Part shown: piece after piece, positions 16,556-25,642 of the stretch
How the letters are laid out: each line of letters begins with the position of its first letter
Position numbering within the stretch: the first letter of the stretch is position 1
Assembly (NCBI GenBank): GCA_964629225.1
Contig: CAZVQC010000012.1
Span: 1 to 54,522, forward strand
Length of the DNA: 54,522 nucleotides
Reading direction: 5' to 3'
Source: RUG14199 sp964629225
Lineage (GTDB): Bacteria; Bacillota; Clostridia; Oscillospirales; CAG-272
Translations under genes and position numbers: made by a program
Notes under the pieces: generated by a model
What the model was told of the DNA's origin: nothing
Seen by the model: the letters and a program-made list of their open reading frames with translations, nothing else
The model's database searches: none

Positions 16556-17454
16556 TGGGATATTTCGAACTGACGAAGAGGGATATGAAGCTTTTCTTCA
16601 AGGACAAGGGGTATTTTATCTCCTCTCTTATCACGCCTATAATACTTCTCGTCCTCTATGCCACCTTTCTTGCGAAGGTCTACAAGGACAGTTTTCTTTC
16701 GGCACTTCCCACGGGATTATCCATTGACGAGGCGCTGATCGATGCCACCGTCGGAGGGCAGCTTGCATCCTCGCTTTTGGCGGTGTCTTGCGTCACCGTG
16801 GCCTTCTGTGCAAATCTTCTTATGATCAGCGACAAGATCACCGGTGCTATCGGAGACATTACGGTGACGCCGGTGAAGCGCTCCACCGTTGCCCTCAGTT
16901 ATTTTTCGGCGGCGGCAGTATCGACTCTGATAGTCAGTTTTACCGCCCTCGGTGCTTGCCTTCTCTACCTTGCCAAGGTGGGATGGTACATGAGCTTTCT
17001 TGACGTGGTATCGGTGGGTGCGGACGTTCTTCTTCTCACCCTTTTCGGAACGGCACTTTCATCCTGTGTTAATTTCTTTCTCAAGACTACGGGACAGGCA
17101 TCGGCGGTCGGAACTGTCGTCAGCGCCGGATACGGCTTTATCTGCGGCGCTTATATGCCGATAAGTAACTTTTCCGAGGGGCTTCAAAGGGTGCTCGGTT
17201 TTCTTCCCGGCACCTACGGTACGAGCCTTCTCAAGAGCCACGCACTGAGGGGTGTGTTTGAGGAGATGGAAAACGTGGGATTTCCCGCCGAGGTGATCGA
17301 GGGGATAAGAAAGTCAATCGACTGCAACTTTTCGTTCTTCGACCATACGGTGACCGACGGAGCAAAGCTTGTGGTGCTTTCGGTATCGGTGGCAGTGTTC
17401 ATTTTGCTCTATGTGGCACTGAATATGATATTTAAAAAACAAAACACAAAGTGA
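16552..17454 (+). CDS. ABC-2 type transporter permease
   Basis: A 300-aa integral membrane partner of the preceding ATPase. About six hydrophobic segments are visible: residues 20-40, then four between about 85 and 200, and a last one near 268-290. A long extracytoplasmic loop lies between the first two. The arrangement is that of ABC-2 exporters of drugs or lipophilic molecules; the substrate is unknown. A second ATG three bases downstream is an alternative start. Confidence 0.85.
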   Translation: MMGYFELTKRDMKLFFKDKGYFISSLITPIILLVLYATFLAKVYKDSFLSALPTGLSIDEALIDATVGGQLASSLLAVSCVTVAFCANLLMISDKITGAIGDITVTPVKRSTVALSYFSAAAVSTLIVSFTALGACLLYLAKVGWYMSFLDVVSVGADVLLLTLFGTALSSCVNFFLKTTGQASAVGTVVSAGYGFICGAYMPISNFSEGLQRVLGFLPGTYGTSLLKSHALRGVFEEMENVGFPAEVIEGIRKSIDCNFSFFDHTVTDGAKLVVLSVSVAVFILLYVALNMIFKKQNTK

Positions 17455-17480
17455 TAGGTGAGTCACAAGGAGGGATCGAT

Positions 17481-18188
17481 ATGTTGACTGTAACGGGACT
17501 TACGAAAAAATACGGGGATAAAAAAGCGGTGGATCAGCTGTCCATCCACATCGCACCCGGCGAGATCTACGGCTTTATCGGTCACAACGGAGCGGGGAAG
17601 ACCACTACTTTGAAGGCAGTCACCGGGATACTTGATTTTGATGAGGGAGAGATACTGATAGACGGCGTTTCCGTGAAGGCGGATCCGATCGGCTGCAAGG
17701 CAAAGATCGCCTACATACCGGACAACCCGGATCTCTATGACTACATGACCGGGGAAAAGTATCTGTCATTCATTTCGGACATTTTTAGAATACCCGCGAC
17801 GGAGAGACGGGAACGTATTGACAGATATGCGGAGCTTTTCGAGATAAAAGAGGATCTGTTAAAACCTCTGTCCGCCTATTCTCACGGAATGAAGCAGAAA
17901 CTTGCCATAATTTCGGCTTGGATCCACGCCCCGAAGCTAATCATAATGGATGAGCCCTTCGTGGGACTTGATCCAAAGGCGGCTCACATCCTCAAGGGGA
18001 TGATGAGAGAGGTCTGCGACGGGGGTGGTGCCATCTTCTTTTCAACTCACGTGCTTGAGGTGGCGGAAAAGTTGTGTGATAAAGTGGCGATAATCAAGGA
18101 AGGAAAGCTGATACGTTCCGGCACGATGGATGAGGTCAAGGGGGACGCGAGCCTTGAGGATGTGTTTCTTGAACTGGAGGCAGAGTGA
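17481..18188 (+). CDS. ABC transporter ATP-binding protein
   Basis: A second ATPase, 235 aa. Walker A is GHNGAGKTT, Walker B is KLIIMDEPFVGLDP, and STHVLEVAEKLCDK carries the switch His. The signature is the variant SAYSHGMKQKLAI rather than LSGGQ, which is common in bacteriocin and antibiotic exporter ATPases. The start at 17481 has aaggagg upstream; the open frame extends 10 codons further but overlaps the permease end. Its stop overlaps the next ATG by one base. Confidence 0.9.
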   Translation: MLTVTGLTKKYGDKKAVDQLSIHIAPGEIYGFIGHNGAGKTTTLKAVTGILDFDEGEILIDGVSVKADPIGCKAKIAYIPDNPDLYDYMTGEKYLSFISDIFRIPATERRERIDRYAELFEIKEDLLKPLSAYSHGMKQKLAIISAWIHAPKLIIMDEPFVGLDPKAAHILKGMMREVCDGGGAIFFSTHVLEVAEKLCDKVAIIKEGKLIRSGTMDEVKGDASLEDVFLELEAE

Positions 18189-19792
18189 TGTTGGGCACGC
18201 TAATTAAAAAACAGCTGTTTGAGATCTATCGCACCTTCTTCTACGACCAAAAGAAAGGCCGTGCCCGCTCCAAGGCGTCCTCGGCTGTCAGCATAGTTGC
18301 GTTTGCCGTTCTTATGGTGGGGATACTCGGCGGTATCTTTTGCGTACTTTCTTTCAACCTTTCTTCGTTGGGTACAGCGGGATTCGGGTGGTTCTACTAT
18401 TTCATTCTCGGCATCATCGGCGTCTTTTTGGGTGTGTTCGGCAGTGTCTTCAATACAGCAAGCGCACTTTACAATGCGAAGGATAACGATCTGCTGCTCT
18501 CCATGCCGATACCGGTATCCTATATCATGGTGTCCCGTCTTATTGCGGTCTTCGTCACCGGGGCTCTCTATTCGGGGGTCGTCGTGATACCTGCGGCGGT
18601 GATGTTCCTTATCACGAATGGTGTCACTTTTGCCAAACTTGTCGGGGGAATACTGTTCGTTCTTCTCGTTTTCCTTGCCGTCTTCCTTCTTTCTTGCGTG
18701 CTCGGTTATGTAGTTGCCGCTATCTCCTCAAGGCTCAAGAATAAGTCGGTGATAACGGTGATCGTCTCCCTTGCGTTTTTTGCGGTCTATTACTTTGTCT
18801 ACTTTAAGGCAAGCGAACTTATCCGTGACATCGCTGAAAATGCCGCATTCTACGGAGATGCGGTGAAAGGGGCGTTTTATCCAGCTTATCTTTTCGGTTC
18901 CTGTGGAATGGGGGATCCTCTCTCACTCCTCATCTCCTTCGGAGTCATCCTTGCCGCCCTTGCGGTCACTTGCTGTCTTATCGCCGGAAGCTTTCTTAAG
19001 ATAGTCACGAAAAGTGATTCTGTAGCGGTGAAAACAAAAAAACACAAGACACGGATGAAAAGCAGAGGGGTCTTTGCTTCTCTTGTGGGACGTGAATTCT
19101 CCCGTTTTCTTTCAAGCGCCAATTATATGTTGAACTGCGGCATCGGAGCCGTTCTCGCAGTCCTTGCGGCAGTGTTCCTTCTTATCAAAGGCGGAGGACT
19201 GACTGCAGTGTTTGACAGCATGGAAGGCTTTTCGCTTGATACGGGAGCCTTTGCCGTGGTGCTACTTGCGGCGGGAGCGATGCTCGTTTCCACCTGCTAC
19301 GTTGCGGCACCCTCGGTATCCCTTGAGGGAAGGAGCCTTTGGGTGATAAGATCACTTCCCGTGGATACCAAGACCATTCTTCTTGCAAAGCTCGTCCCAC
19401 AGCTTGCTCTGTCTTCCGTGGCTATTGAGGCATTCGTCATCTGCGGATGCATCGCCCTCGGCGTGGGGCTTTGGACGGCTGTGCTCACCGCTTTTGCGGC
19501 TCTTTCCTATTGCGCTCTTTACGGGGTGTTCGCACTTACTTTGGGCATCGAAAAAGCAGATCTTATGTGGACAAATGAGATCTATCCCGTGAAGCAAGGA
19601 GCGGCAGTTACGGTGTCACTCATTTCCGGTTGGATCTTTGCAGTGGTGCTGGGCGTCGTGGGATATTTTCTCGGCGGAGCCATCGGATACGTGGTGGGAA
19701 TTGCCCTTTTGACGGCGGCTATGCTGGTGGCGTTTGCTCTCCTCTTTTGGCGGCTTATGAGGAAGGGTGTCGAGGCGTTTGAGACACTTTGA
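18188..19792 (+). CDS. Large ABC exporter permease
   Basis: A 534-aa polytopic membrane protein with about twelve hydrophobic segments in two sets, separated near residues 270-310 by a basic cytoplasmic stretch (VKTKKHKTRMKSRG). It pairs with the ATPase directly upstream (stop/start overlap TGATG). Length and layout match the roughly 500-aa putative ABC exporter permeases of Clostridia. Substrate unknown; a lantibiotic, peptide or drug is plausible from the TetR context. Confidence 0.82.
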   Translation: MLGTLIKKQLFEIYRTFFYDQKKGRARSKASSAVSIVAFAVLMVGILGGIFCVLSFNLSSLGTAGFGWFYYFILGIIGVFLGVFGSVFNTASALYNAKDNDLLLSMPIPVSYIMVSRLIAVFVTGALYSGVVVIPAAVMFLITNGVTFAKLVGGILFVLLVFLAVFLLSCVLGYVVAAISSRLKNKSVITVIVSLAFFAVYYFVYFKASELIRDIAENAAFYGDAVKGAFYPAYLFGSCGMGDPLSLLISFGVILAALAVTCCLIAGSFLKIVTKSDSVAVKTKKHKTRMKSRGVFASLVGREFSRFLSSANYMLNCGIGAVLAVLAAVFLLIKGGGLTAVFDSMEGFSLDTGAFAVVLLAAGAMLVSTCYVAAPSVSLEGRSLWVIRSLPVDTKTILLAKLVPQLALSSVAIEAFVICGCIALGVGLWTAVLTAFAALSYCALYGVFALTLGIEKADLMWTNEIYPVKQGAAVTVSLISGWIFAVVLGVVGYFLGGAIGYVVGIALLTAAMLVAFALLFWRLMRKGVEAFETL

Positions 19793-19818
19793 CGTCTTTG
19801 AAATGACTTTGATACTTC

Positions 19819-19847
19819 GCCTCCGACATCGGTCGGAGGCACTTCTT
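19819..19847 (+). terminator. Weak terminator after the ABC exporter genes
   Basis: A 9-bp stem (gcctccgac / gtcggaggc) with a short loop and a broken T-tract (acttcttt). It precedes the next promoter. Confidence 0.5.
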
Positions 19848-19881
19848 TGAAAGGGTGGTTCTTTTTGTTATTATATTTTTC

Positions 19882-19910
19882 TTGAAACCCGGTGTTATTT
19901 GTGGTAGAAT
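19882..19910 (+). promoter_or_regulatory. Promoter of the acyltransferase gene
   Basis: TTGAAA (19882-19887), 17-nt spacer, TAGAAT (19905-19910). The start near 19917 favours the ATG at 19944 over the one at 19929, which would leave a 12-nt leader. Confidence 0.65.
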
Positions 19911-19943
19911 TAAGCCAAATACGTTATTATGTGGGATGAGACG

Positions 19944-21208
19944 ATGAAGATCAAAGTAAAAGAGATGTCCTATGAGGACGTTTTGGCACTTCCGAAGGAA
20001 AAACGCTTTTCCCCGATCCGGCCGAGCATCATTTTCAGATCCCTTTTGAAAGCCGTGTCGGCGGGTGAACTTAAGGACGTGGGATTCACATTTGCCGAGA
20101 ACGGTATGGAAAAACTAAAGGGTGACGAGCTCTGTCTTATTTTGATGAATCACTCGGCTTTTATCGACCTTAAGATAGCGGTCACCTATTTCTTTCCCCG
20201 TCCAATGAACCCTCGGATGGATTCGTTGGCAAAAAGTGGCTTATGCGTCATTTGGGATGCATCCCCACAAGGAAGTTTGTCACCGATCTGGGCCTTGTAA
20301 GAGACATTTCCTACTCGGTCAAAAAGCTCCGCTGCTCGGTCCTCATGTATCCTGAGGCAAGTTACTCCTTTGACGGAACGGCAACTCCCATTCCACCGAC
20401 TGTGGCAAAGTTTGCAAAGTCCCTCGGCATTCCCGTGATATTCGTGAAGACGAAGGGGGCTTTTCTCAGAGACCCGCTCTACAACGGGCTGAGGTTGAGA
20501 GACGTGAAGGTGTCGGCGGATTTTGAGTACCTTCTGTCACCGTCCGATCTTGAGACGATGACGGTGGATGAGATAGATCGGGTGTTGACCGAAAGGTTTT
20601 CTTTTGATAATTTCAAGGATCAGGTCAATGAGGGCATCCGGGTATCCGAGACCTTCAGGGCAGAGGGGCTTGAGAGGGTGCTCTACAAATGTCCAAGCTG
20701 CGGCGCAGAGGGGCGAACGGTGGGGCACGGTACGGTCCTTGTCTGCGAAAATTGCAACAAGAGATACGAACTTGACGAATTCGGCAAAATGAAGGCTCTT
20801 GAGGGCAAGTGCGAGTTTTCTCACATCCCGGATTGGTACGAATGGGAGAGAAAATGCGTCCGTGAGGAGATACTGAAGGGAGAATATCTGCTTGATATTC
20901 CTGTGGATATCTGCGTCATGAAGGGGATGAAGGCTCTCTACCGTGTCGGAAGCGGACGGCTGATGCACGGAAGTGACGGATTTCTCCTGACCGGATGCGA
21001 CGGGAAACTGGAATACAGTCAAAAGTCCAGGGCATCCTACAGTCTGTACGCGGATTATTTTTGGTATGAAATCGGAGACATGGTGTGCATAGGTAACGGA
21101 GAGATGCTCTATTACTGTTTTCCGAAGGACGGCAGTAATATCGCAGCGAAGACGAGGCTTGACGCAGAGGAGCTCTACAAACTGTCTCTCGGCGATGCTC
21201 GGAGATAA
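19944..21208 (+). pseudogene. PlsC-type acyltransferase with C-terminal zinc ribbon, frameshifted
   Basis: The 1-acyl-glycerol-3-phosphate acyltransferase fold is split over two frames. Frame 1 gives the catalytic NHSAFIDLK (HxxxxD: His-Asp) and continues to about 20212. The next frame then gives DGFVGKKWLMRHLGCIPTRKF, the YPEASYSFDG motif (the EGT-like block) and PVIFVKTKG. Joining needs a one-base deletion to be repaired near 20213. The C-terminal part carries a CPSCG...CENCNKRY zinc ribbon and then about 150 residues of unknown fold. Everything but the junction looks intact, so a recent mutation, a sequencing error or phase variation are all possible. An intact version would acylate lysophospholipid at the membrane. 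Confidence 0.8.
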
Positions 21209-21242
21209 AAACGAAAAAACGGGAATTTTAAGGATCTTACGA

Positions 21243-21271
21243 TTGACATCGGTACGAGTATTTGCTATACT
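21243..21271 (+). promoter_or_regulatory. Promoter of the phosphodiester-glycosidase gene
   Basis: Perfect TTGACA (21243-21248), 17-nt spacer, TATACT (21266-21271). Confidence 0.82.
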
Positions 21272-21276
21272 CGTAC
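21252..21276. promoter_or_regulatory. Palindrome embedded in the promoter, candidate operator
   Basis: Perfect 9-bp arms GTACGAGTA (21252-21260) and TACTCGTAC (21268-21276) around 7 nt. They span most of the -35/-10 spacer and the -10 box, an ideal position for a repressor dimer. No regulator gene is adjacent. Confidence 0.5.
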
Positions 21277-21306
21277 TGTTGATCACAAAAAGGAAGAGAC
21301 GGTACG

Positions 21307-22425
21307 ATGAAAAAAGATACCTCAAACGGAAATATGAAGAGCAAGTCAAGGCTCAAAAAGCGGATCTATGCGATAGTATCGATAGTTATCGCAGTCATCC
21401 TGCTTTTGAGCGCAACACTTTTGTCACTGTTCAAATACGCAAACTTCGGACCCTTTCCCATGCTCAGGGAGATGTGGATCTGCAGTGCGATGCACACTTA
21501 CACTCACCAGTATCTGGCAACATGGATCTTCTCCGAGGCTGAGATAACCGAGGTGCTTCAGCGGAACGCCATCAGCGATGAAGGGCATGACTCCGACGAT
21601 ATCTCGAAGGATTTCTCCGTCGCCCTTAGTCCCACGGGAGATATCATTCTTGACATGGACTCCGTCTATGAATCCGAGGGATACGAGAAGGTCTCCGAGG
21701 GGATCTTCTTAAAGACCGTAGAAGGCAAGTCCGGCTCCTCTCCGTGGGTAGGATACGTTATGATGGTAACAGATCCCACAAGGATAAGGCTCGTTGACAC
21801 CGCCTATCAATTCAATCGTGGAGACACGGTAATGAACATGGTGGCAAGTGTCGGAGGAGTCGCCGGTGTCAACGGAGGAGGCTTTAACGACGGACCTAAC
21901 TACGATTCCAACGGCGGTGAACCCACCGGTATCCTCATTGAGGAAGGAAAACTTGTGAATCCCACCCTCAGCGACACTTACAACTACAACCTTATCGGCT
22001 TCAATTCAAAGGGCAAGTTCATCCTAAAGCACGCAACTGCCGGATGGGCCATGTCAAATGACATTCAAAACGCCGTCTCCTTCAAGCCCTACATCGTGGT
22101 CAACGGTCAGGGAATGGTGAAGGAGGGAAGCACCGGCGGATGGGGCATCGCTCCGAGAACGGGTATCGGTCAGAGACAGACGGGAGAAGTGATATTCATC
22201 GCCATTGACGGCCGTCAGGTGGGATACAGTATCGGAAGTGACCTTGACGGACTTCAGCAGATAATGCTTGCCGAAGGATGCTATAACGGGGCTATGATGG
22301 ACGGGGGAAGCTCCACCGCCATGGTGCTTGACGGAGAATACGTCAACAAACCGAGCCTCGGCCATGAGAGATGGATCAACAATGCATGGGTGGTAATGCC
22401 CGTGGAAGAAACAGCGGAAGAATAA
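21307..22425 (+). CDS. Membrane-anchored phosphodiester glycosidase-family protein (NAGPA/DUF2233)
   Basis: A 372-aa protein with a basic N-terminus and one membrane segment at about residues 15-38 (AIVSIVIAVILLLSATLLSLF), so it is probably anchored and faces outward. The C-terminal domain has the NAGPA (uncovering enzyme-like, exopolysaccharide) signatures: GVNGGGFND, GGEPTGILIEEGK, APRTGIGQ, FIAIDGRQ and the terminal MMDGGSSTAM. In characterised relatives this domain removes GlcNAc from phosphodiester-linked glycans. It may trim teichoic-acid or capsule linkages; that is inferred. aggaag precedes the ATG. It has its own promoter and terminator. Confidence 0.85.
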   Translation: MKKDTSNGNMKSKSRLKKRIYAIVSIVIAVILLLSATLLSLFKYANFGPFPMLREMWICSAMHTYTHQYLATWIFSEAEITEVLQRNAISDEGHDSDDISKDFSVALSPTGDIILDMDSVYESEGYEKVSEGIFLKTVEGKSGSSPWVGYVMMVTDPTRIRLVDTAYQFNRGDTVMNMVASVGGVAGVNGGGFNDGPNYDSNGGEPTGILIEEGKLVNPTLSDTYNYNLIGFNSKGKFILKHATAGWAMSNDIQNAVSFKPYIVVNGQGMVKEGSTGGWGIAPRTGIGQRQTGEVIFIAIDGRQVGYSIGSDLDGLQQIMLAEGCYNGAMMDGGSSTAMVLDGEYVNKPSLGHERWINNAWVVMPVEETAEE

Positions 22426-22434
22426 GTAAGAAAA

Positions 22435-22460
22435 GCAGCGCCTGCGGGCGCTGCTTTTTT
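22435..22460. terminator. Bidirectional terminator
   Basis: Stem gcagcgcc / ggcgctgc with a 4-nt loop, six T on the plus side and four A on the other. It serves the plus-strand glycosidase gene and the convergent SDR gene. Confidence 0.88.
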
Positions 22461-22474
22461 GCTGTTGTATCTTT

Positions 22475-23272
22475 TCACGGCTTCAATACCGTCTTTATTA
22501 TCAGAAACCTGAGTGATTGCGGAAGGACGTCAAGAAGGAGCAAAAGGGGATTTCGGTTGATCTTCCAAGCGAATTTCGGGGCTGTGGATGAAAGGATGCG
22601 GAGGACTTTCTTTGCTATCTTTTCCGCATCTATCGCCCTTGCTTCCACACTGTCGACTATCGCCTTGAATCGCCGTGCATTGCAGCTATATAGGGCGGTC
22701 TTTGAGCAGAAGCGGTCGAGTGCCGAGGTGGACGCCCCCAACATGTCGGTCTTTACCGCACCGGCTCTTATGACACTGACGGAGATGCCGAGCAGTTGAA
22801 GTTCCATTTTGAGAGAGTAAGCGTAGGAGTCAAGGGCTTTCTTGGAGACGGCGTAGATGCCGGTGAAGGGAAGGGGATCGAGGGGGGCCAGCTCACTTGT
22901 GGTCATAACTATCCGACTGCCTTCCTTGAGAAGGGGTAGAAAGGTTTTGTTGAGGTAAAAAGCGCCGAACAGATTGACCCGCATTATCTTTTCAAAGTCG
23001 GCATCCGTCATCTCCACCAAAGAATCCAACAGATAGATGCCTGCAAAATGGATGACGGCAAACAGCTCCTCTGCGCTTTTTCGGACGGTGGTGAGAGCAT
23101 CCGTGACACTTTTCGGGTCTGTTGTGTCCGCCTCTATCGGTATCACGTTTTCAAGATCCGTGTCTTCTACCCTTTTGTCAAGGGCAAAGACTCCGTATCC
23201 GTTTTCGGAAAGCATTTTTACCGTCTTTTTTCCCATTCCGCCGAATGCACCTGTTACAAGAACGTATCTCAT
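22475..23272 (-). CDS. SDR-family NAD(P)-dependent oxidoreductase
   Basis: Classical short-chain dehydrogenase of 265 aa. Cofactor motif TGAFGGMG is at residues 7-14, VIHFAGIY replaces the usual NNAG-type block, the catalytic Tyr/Lys are in YAVSK, and VNLFGAF and VIRAGAVKTDM are present. Asp32 after the second strand (FALDKR) leans towards NAD. The C-terminal 60 residues are hydrophobic/basic and may contact membrane. aggagg lies upstream of the ATG. The substrate is unknown. Monocistronic and convergent with the glycosidase gene. Confidence 0.85.
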   Translation of the reverse strand: MRYVLVTGAFGGMGKKTVKMLSENGYGVFALDKRVEDTDLENVIPIEADTTDPKSVTDALTTVRKSAEELFAVIHFAGIYLLDSLVEMTDADFEKIMRVNLFGAFYLNKTFLPLLKEGSRIVMTTSELAPLDPLPFTGIYAVSKKALDSYAYSLKMELQLLGISVSVIRAGAVKTDMLGASTSALDRFCSKTALYSCNARRFKAIVDSVEARAIDAEKIAKKVLRILSSTAPKFAWKINRNPLLLLLDVLPQSLRFLIIKTVLKP

Positions 23273-23434
23273 TTCGATCCTCCTGTCTTTTCCCGTTCAT
23301 TTTACCACACGGGGCGGAAAAAGTAAATCCCACGGGGCAACTTAAAAGCAGAGATCGGAGGATATTTTCCCGTTTCCTCCGTTAAAATAACAATAAAATT
23401 CAAAAAAGCACTTCCAAAAAGGCTTTGGATATGG

Positions 23435-23440
23435 TAAAAT
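23435..23440 (+). promoter_or_regulatory. Extended -10 promoter of the sialidase-like gene
   Basis: TAAAAT preceded by TGG forms an extended -10. The -35 is poor (TTCCAA at 23412-23417, 17-nt spacing). Confidence 0.5.
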
Positions 23441-23480
23441 CAAAGAAGTAAAATTGCAGATTCGAAAGGATGAGATATCC

Positions 23481-24620
23481 ATGAAAGAAATATTCCCGAA
23501 AACAGAATGCGGTGTCGTCCACCGCACTACCGAGTCCTTTTTCAAAATGCACGGTTGGCCTTCCGTTTGTGCCGATGACAGAGGAGTGCTTTATGCGGTC
23601 TGCTCCGGCTTCAGAATGGAGCACGCCTGCCCATTCGGAAAGAACTGTATGCACCTCTCCTTCAACGGGGGAAAGACTTGGACTCCCCCCATCGTGGTCA
23701 ATGACTCCTACCTTGACGATCGGGACACCGGTATCGTCTACCTCGGTGATGGCAAGATGCTCCTCAGCTTCTTCTCCCTCGGCGATAAGAATGACTACAA
23801 GGGATTCGGTGACTTTGACTGGATGGATGAGGGAAGAAAAGCCGTCATCCTCGGCATGGGCAAGGGAGTTTCTCTCATTGACAAAAAGGAAAGACAGGTG
23901 GGCTCATACGTGAAGCTGTCCGATGACTACGGTGTCACTTGGTCTGACAGAATAAGAGTTCCCATTACGGCCCCCCACGGACCCAACGTGAGAAAGGACG
24001 GAACGCTGATCTATCTCGGACGTGCCGACTACACCGACAATGCAGAAGATCGTGCGAAGGTCATCTGCTATGCAAGCCTTGACGGCGGTCACACTTGGGA
24101 AAAGAGAGGAACGGTCCCTCCCTGTGATGGGCTTCATACCGATTTCGTCCATGAGCCCCACGTGGTCGAACTTCCGAACGGACGTCTTCTCGGCGCCCTC
24201 AGAGTCCACTGCAGACCGGCTCCCATGACCCCCACCAACACCGTCTATACCACCTTCTCCGACGACGGAGGCTTCACCTGGTCCGAGCCTCACTGCATCG
24301 GAGTCAACGGACTTCCGCCCCACCTTTTCGTCCACTCATCCGGTGCTGTCATCTGCAGTTATGCCAACAGAGGAGACGGGACTCCCAATGGCGGACGCGA
24401 GGAGAGAGCGGCGGTAAGCTACGATAACGGCGAGACTTGGAGTGAGGACTACGTGCTCTACGCCAACGCTCTCGGTGACATGGGTTACCCTGCGACCGCA
24501 GAGCTTCCCGACGGCTCACTTATCACCGTCTACTATCAGCTCTACGGCAAGGAGGACTACCTCAGCTCCATCCTCTATACGAAGTGGAAATTGGGAGACC
24601 CTGACGGGGAAGAAAAATAA
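23481..24620 (+). CDS. Sialidase-superfamily (BNR/Asp-box) protein
   Basis: A 379-aa six-bladed propeller protein. Five Asp boxes are visible: SFNGGKTW, SDDYGVTW, SLDGGHTW, SDDGGFTW and SYDNGETW. There is no signal peptide, so it should be cytoplasmic. The canonical F/Y-RIP motif of exo-sialidases is not evident (FRMEHAC occupies a similar place), so sialidase activity is unproven; another glycan hydrolase or lyase of the fold is possible. The start at 23481 is chosen for the aaagga upstream and for the family-like N-terminus. A four-helix membrane protein follows 19 bp downstream, and a GH29 fucosidase lies 1.7 kb away. Confidence 0.75.
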   Translation: MKEIFPKTECGVVHRTTESFFKMHGWPSVCADDRGVLYAVCSGFRMEHACPFGKNCMHLSFNGGKTWTPPIVVNDSYLDDRDTGIVYLGDGKMLLSFFSLGDKNDYKGFGDFDWMDEGRKAVILGMGKGVSLIDKKERQVGSYVKLSDDYGVTWSDRIRVPITAPHGPNVRKDGTLIYLGRADYTDNAEDRAKVICYASLDGGHTWEKRGTVPPCDGLHTDFVHEPHVVELPNGRLLGALRVHCRPAPMTPTNTVYTTFSDDGGFTWSEPHCIGVNGLPPHLFVHSSGAVICSYANRGDGTPNGGREERAAVSYDNGETWSEDYVLYANALGDMGYPATAELPDGSLITVYYQLYGKEDYLSSILYTKWKLGDPDGEEK

Positions 24621-24639
24621 TTGCCGATCCGGAGGCGCT

Positions 24640-25221
24640 ATGAAAGCATTTTTTAAAGAGAATAAAAAGACGCTGACGGGGCTTTGGCTTGACCGCTTCG
24701 GCGGAGCGGTTTTTGCGATAATGTTGAATTTTGCCCTTGTGAAGGTGGAGAACGTTTTTGTGAATCTCCTCGCCACGGCGGTATCCGTGGGGTTCTACTT
24801 CTACCTTATCTACTCTGTGCTTTGGGAAAAGGGTGCTACCGATAGGATAAGTGCGGATAGTGGTAAGATCGCTCCCCGCCCCCATTACGGCATTGTCATC
24901 GCCCTTGCGGAAAGTGCACCGGCGATACTGTTCGCCCTTGTCATGACGGTCTCCTCATTCCTTGTCAACATCTGTGAGGTCTCCGCATTCGGTGGAGTGC
25001 TTGCGGTGTCCGGCGTTTTTGAGAAGATATGGAACATCATGTTCCAGACGGCGTTCAACATCTTTGCTCCGACAGATCCGTCCCCGTGGGCAGCATTCGG
25101 ATACTCCTTCATCTACTACGGTGCCATCGCATTCGGCGGGCTGTTCATTTGGGCGGCGTATCTTTGTGGATACAAGGGAGTTTTGACCGCTCCGGCCTTC
25201 AAGGTAAAAAGGGAAAAATAA
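24640..25221 (+). CDS. Integral membrane protein, hypothetical
   Basis: Family not recognised. The 193 residues contain about five hydrophobic segments (near 22-40, 43-65, 85-110, 115-130 and 155-180) and a basic end (FKVKREK). ggagg lies upstream of the ATG. It is 19 bp after the sialidase-like gene and before a strong terminator, so the two are co-transcribed. Possibly a DUF-type accessory membrane protein; no function is claimed. Confidence 0.7.
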   Translation: MKAFFKENKKTLTGLWLDRFGGAVFAIMLNFALVKVENVFVNLLATAVSVGFYFYLIYSVLWEKGATDRISADSGKIAPRPHYGIVIALAESAPAILFALVMTVSSFLVNICEVSAFGGVLAVSGVFEKIWNIMFQTAFNIFAPTDPSPWAAFGYSFIYYGAIAFGGLFIWAAYLCGYKGVLTAPAFKVKREK

Positions 25222-25248
25222 TAACGGAGATTCTTTTCTGAGTCTATC

Positions 25249-25279
25249 GCCCCCGCAAGGTAACTTGCGGGGGCTTTTT
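25249..25279 (+). terminator. Terminator after the sialidase-like operon
   Basis: An 11-bp perfect stem (gcccccgcaag / cttgcgggggc), 4-nt loop, five T. Confidence 0.92.
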
Positions 25280-25642
25280 CAGCCCGTTTAACGGCGTTTT
25301 TTCGGCATTTGATGCGTCATGAGGCTGATCGTCGTGCCGACTCGGAAAAGCCCGAATAAACGGCTCTGTGAGGCCGTTAGAGACACTTGTTTTTGCTTCC
25401 GAAAAAAACAAAAAGCTGATCGGGATAAAAACGCAAAAAAGCCCGCTTGTGGGCTTTTAAAAAGGAAATATTCAAACAACACGGTGGTATGTCCGGGTAA
25501 GAAACAGTCGATACATGAGATCATTCAAGCTGCGGTGTCAGGTGACGAAGTATCCGCTGAAAAGTGCCGCTCAAATGGGGGCGGGCAGACCGACACAGAC
25601 CGACCGACAAGACGTTCGTCCGATAGAACCCTGCAAACACAA
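25280..25642. other. Intergenic region with possible HTH relic
   Basis: About 360 bp with no credible gene. A bidirectional hairpin sits at 25437-25458. Between about 25510 and 25570 the plus strand reads IHEIIQAAVSGDEVSAEK, which resembles the start of the small HTH domain of Tn916-type element genes, then diverges. The long open frame crossing this region runs antisense to rplS and is not a gene. Confidence 0.4.
25437..25458. terminator. Hairpin with A/T flanks
   Basis: aaaagccc / gggctttt stem with a 6-nt loop, A-rich before and T-A rich after; a possible bidirectional terminator in the gap before rplS. Confidence 0.55.
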
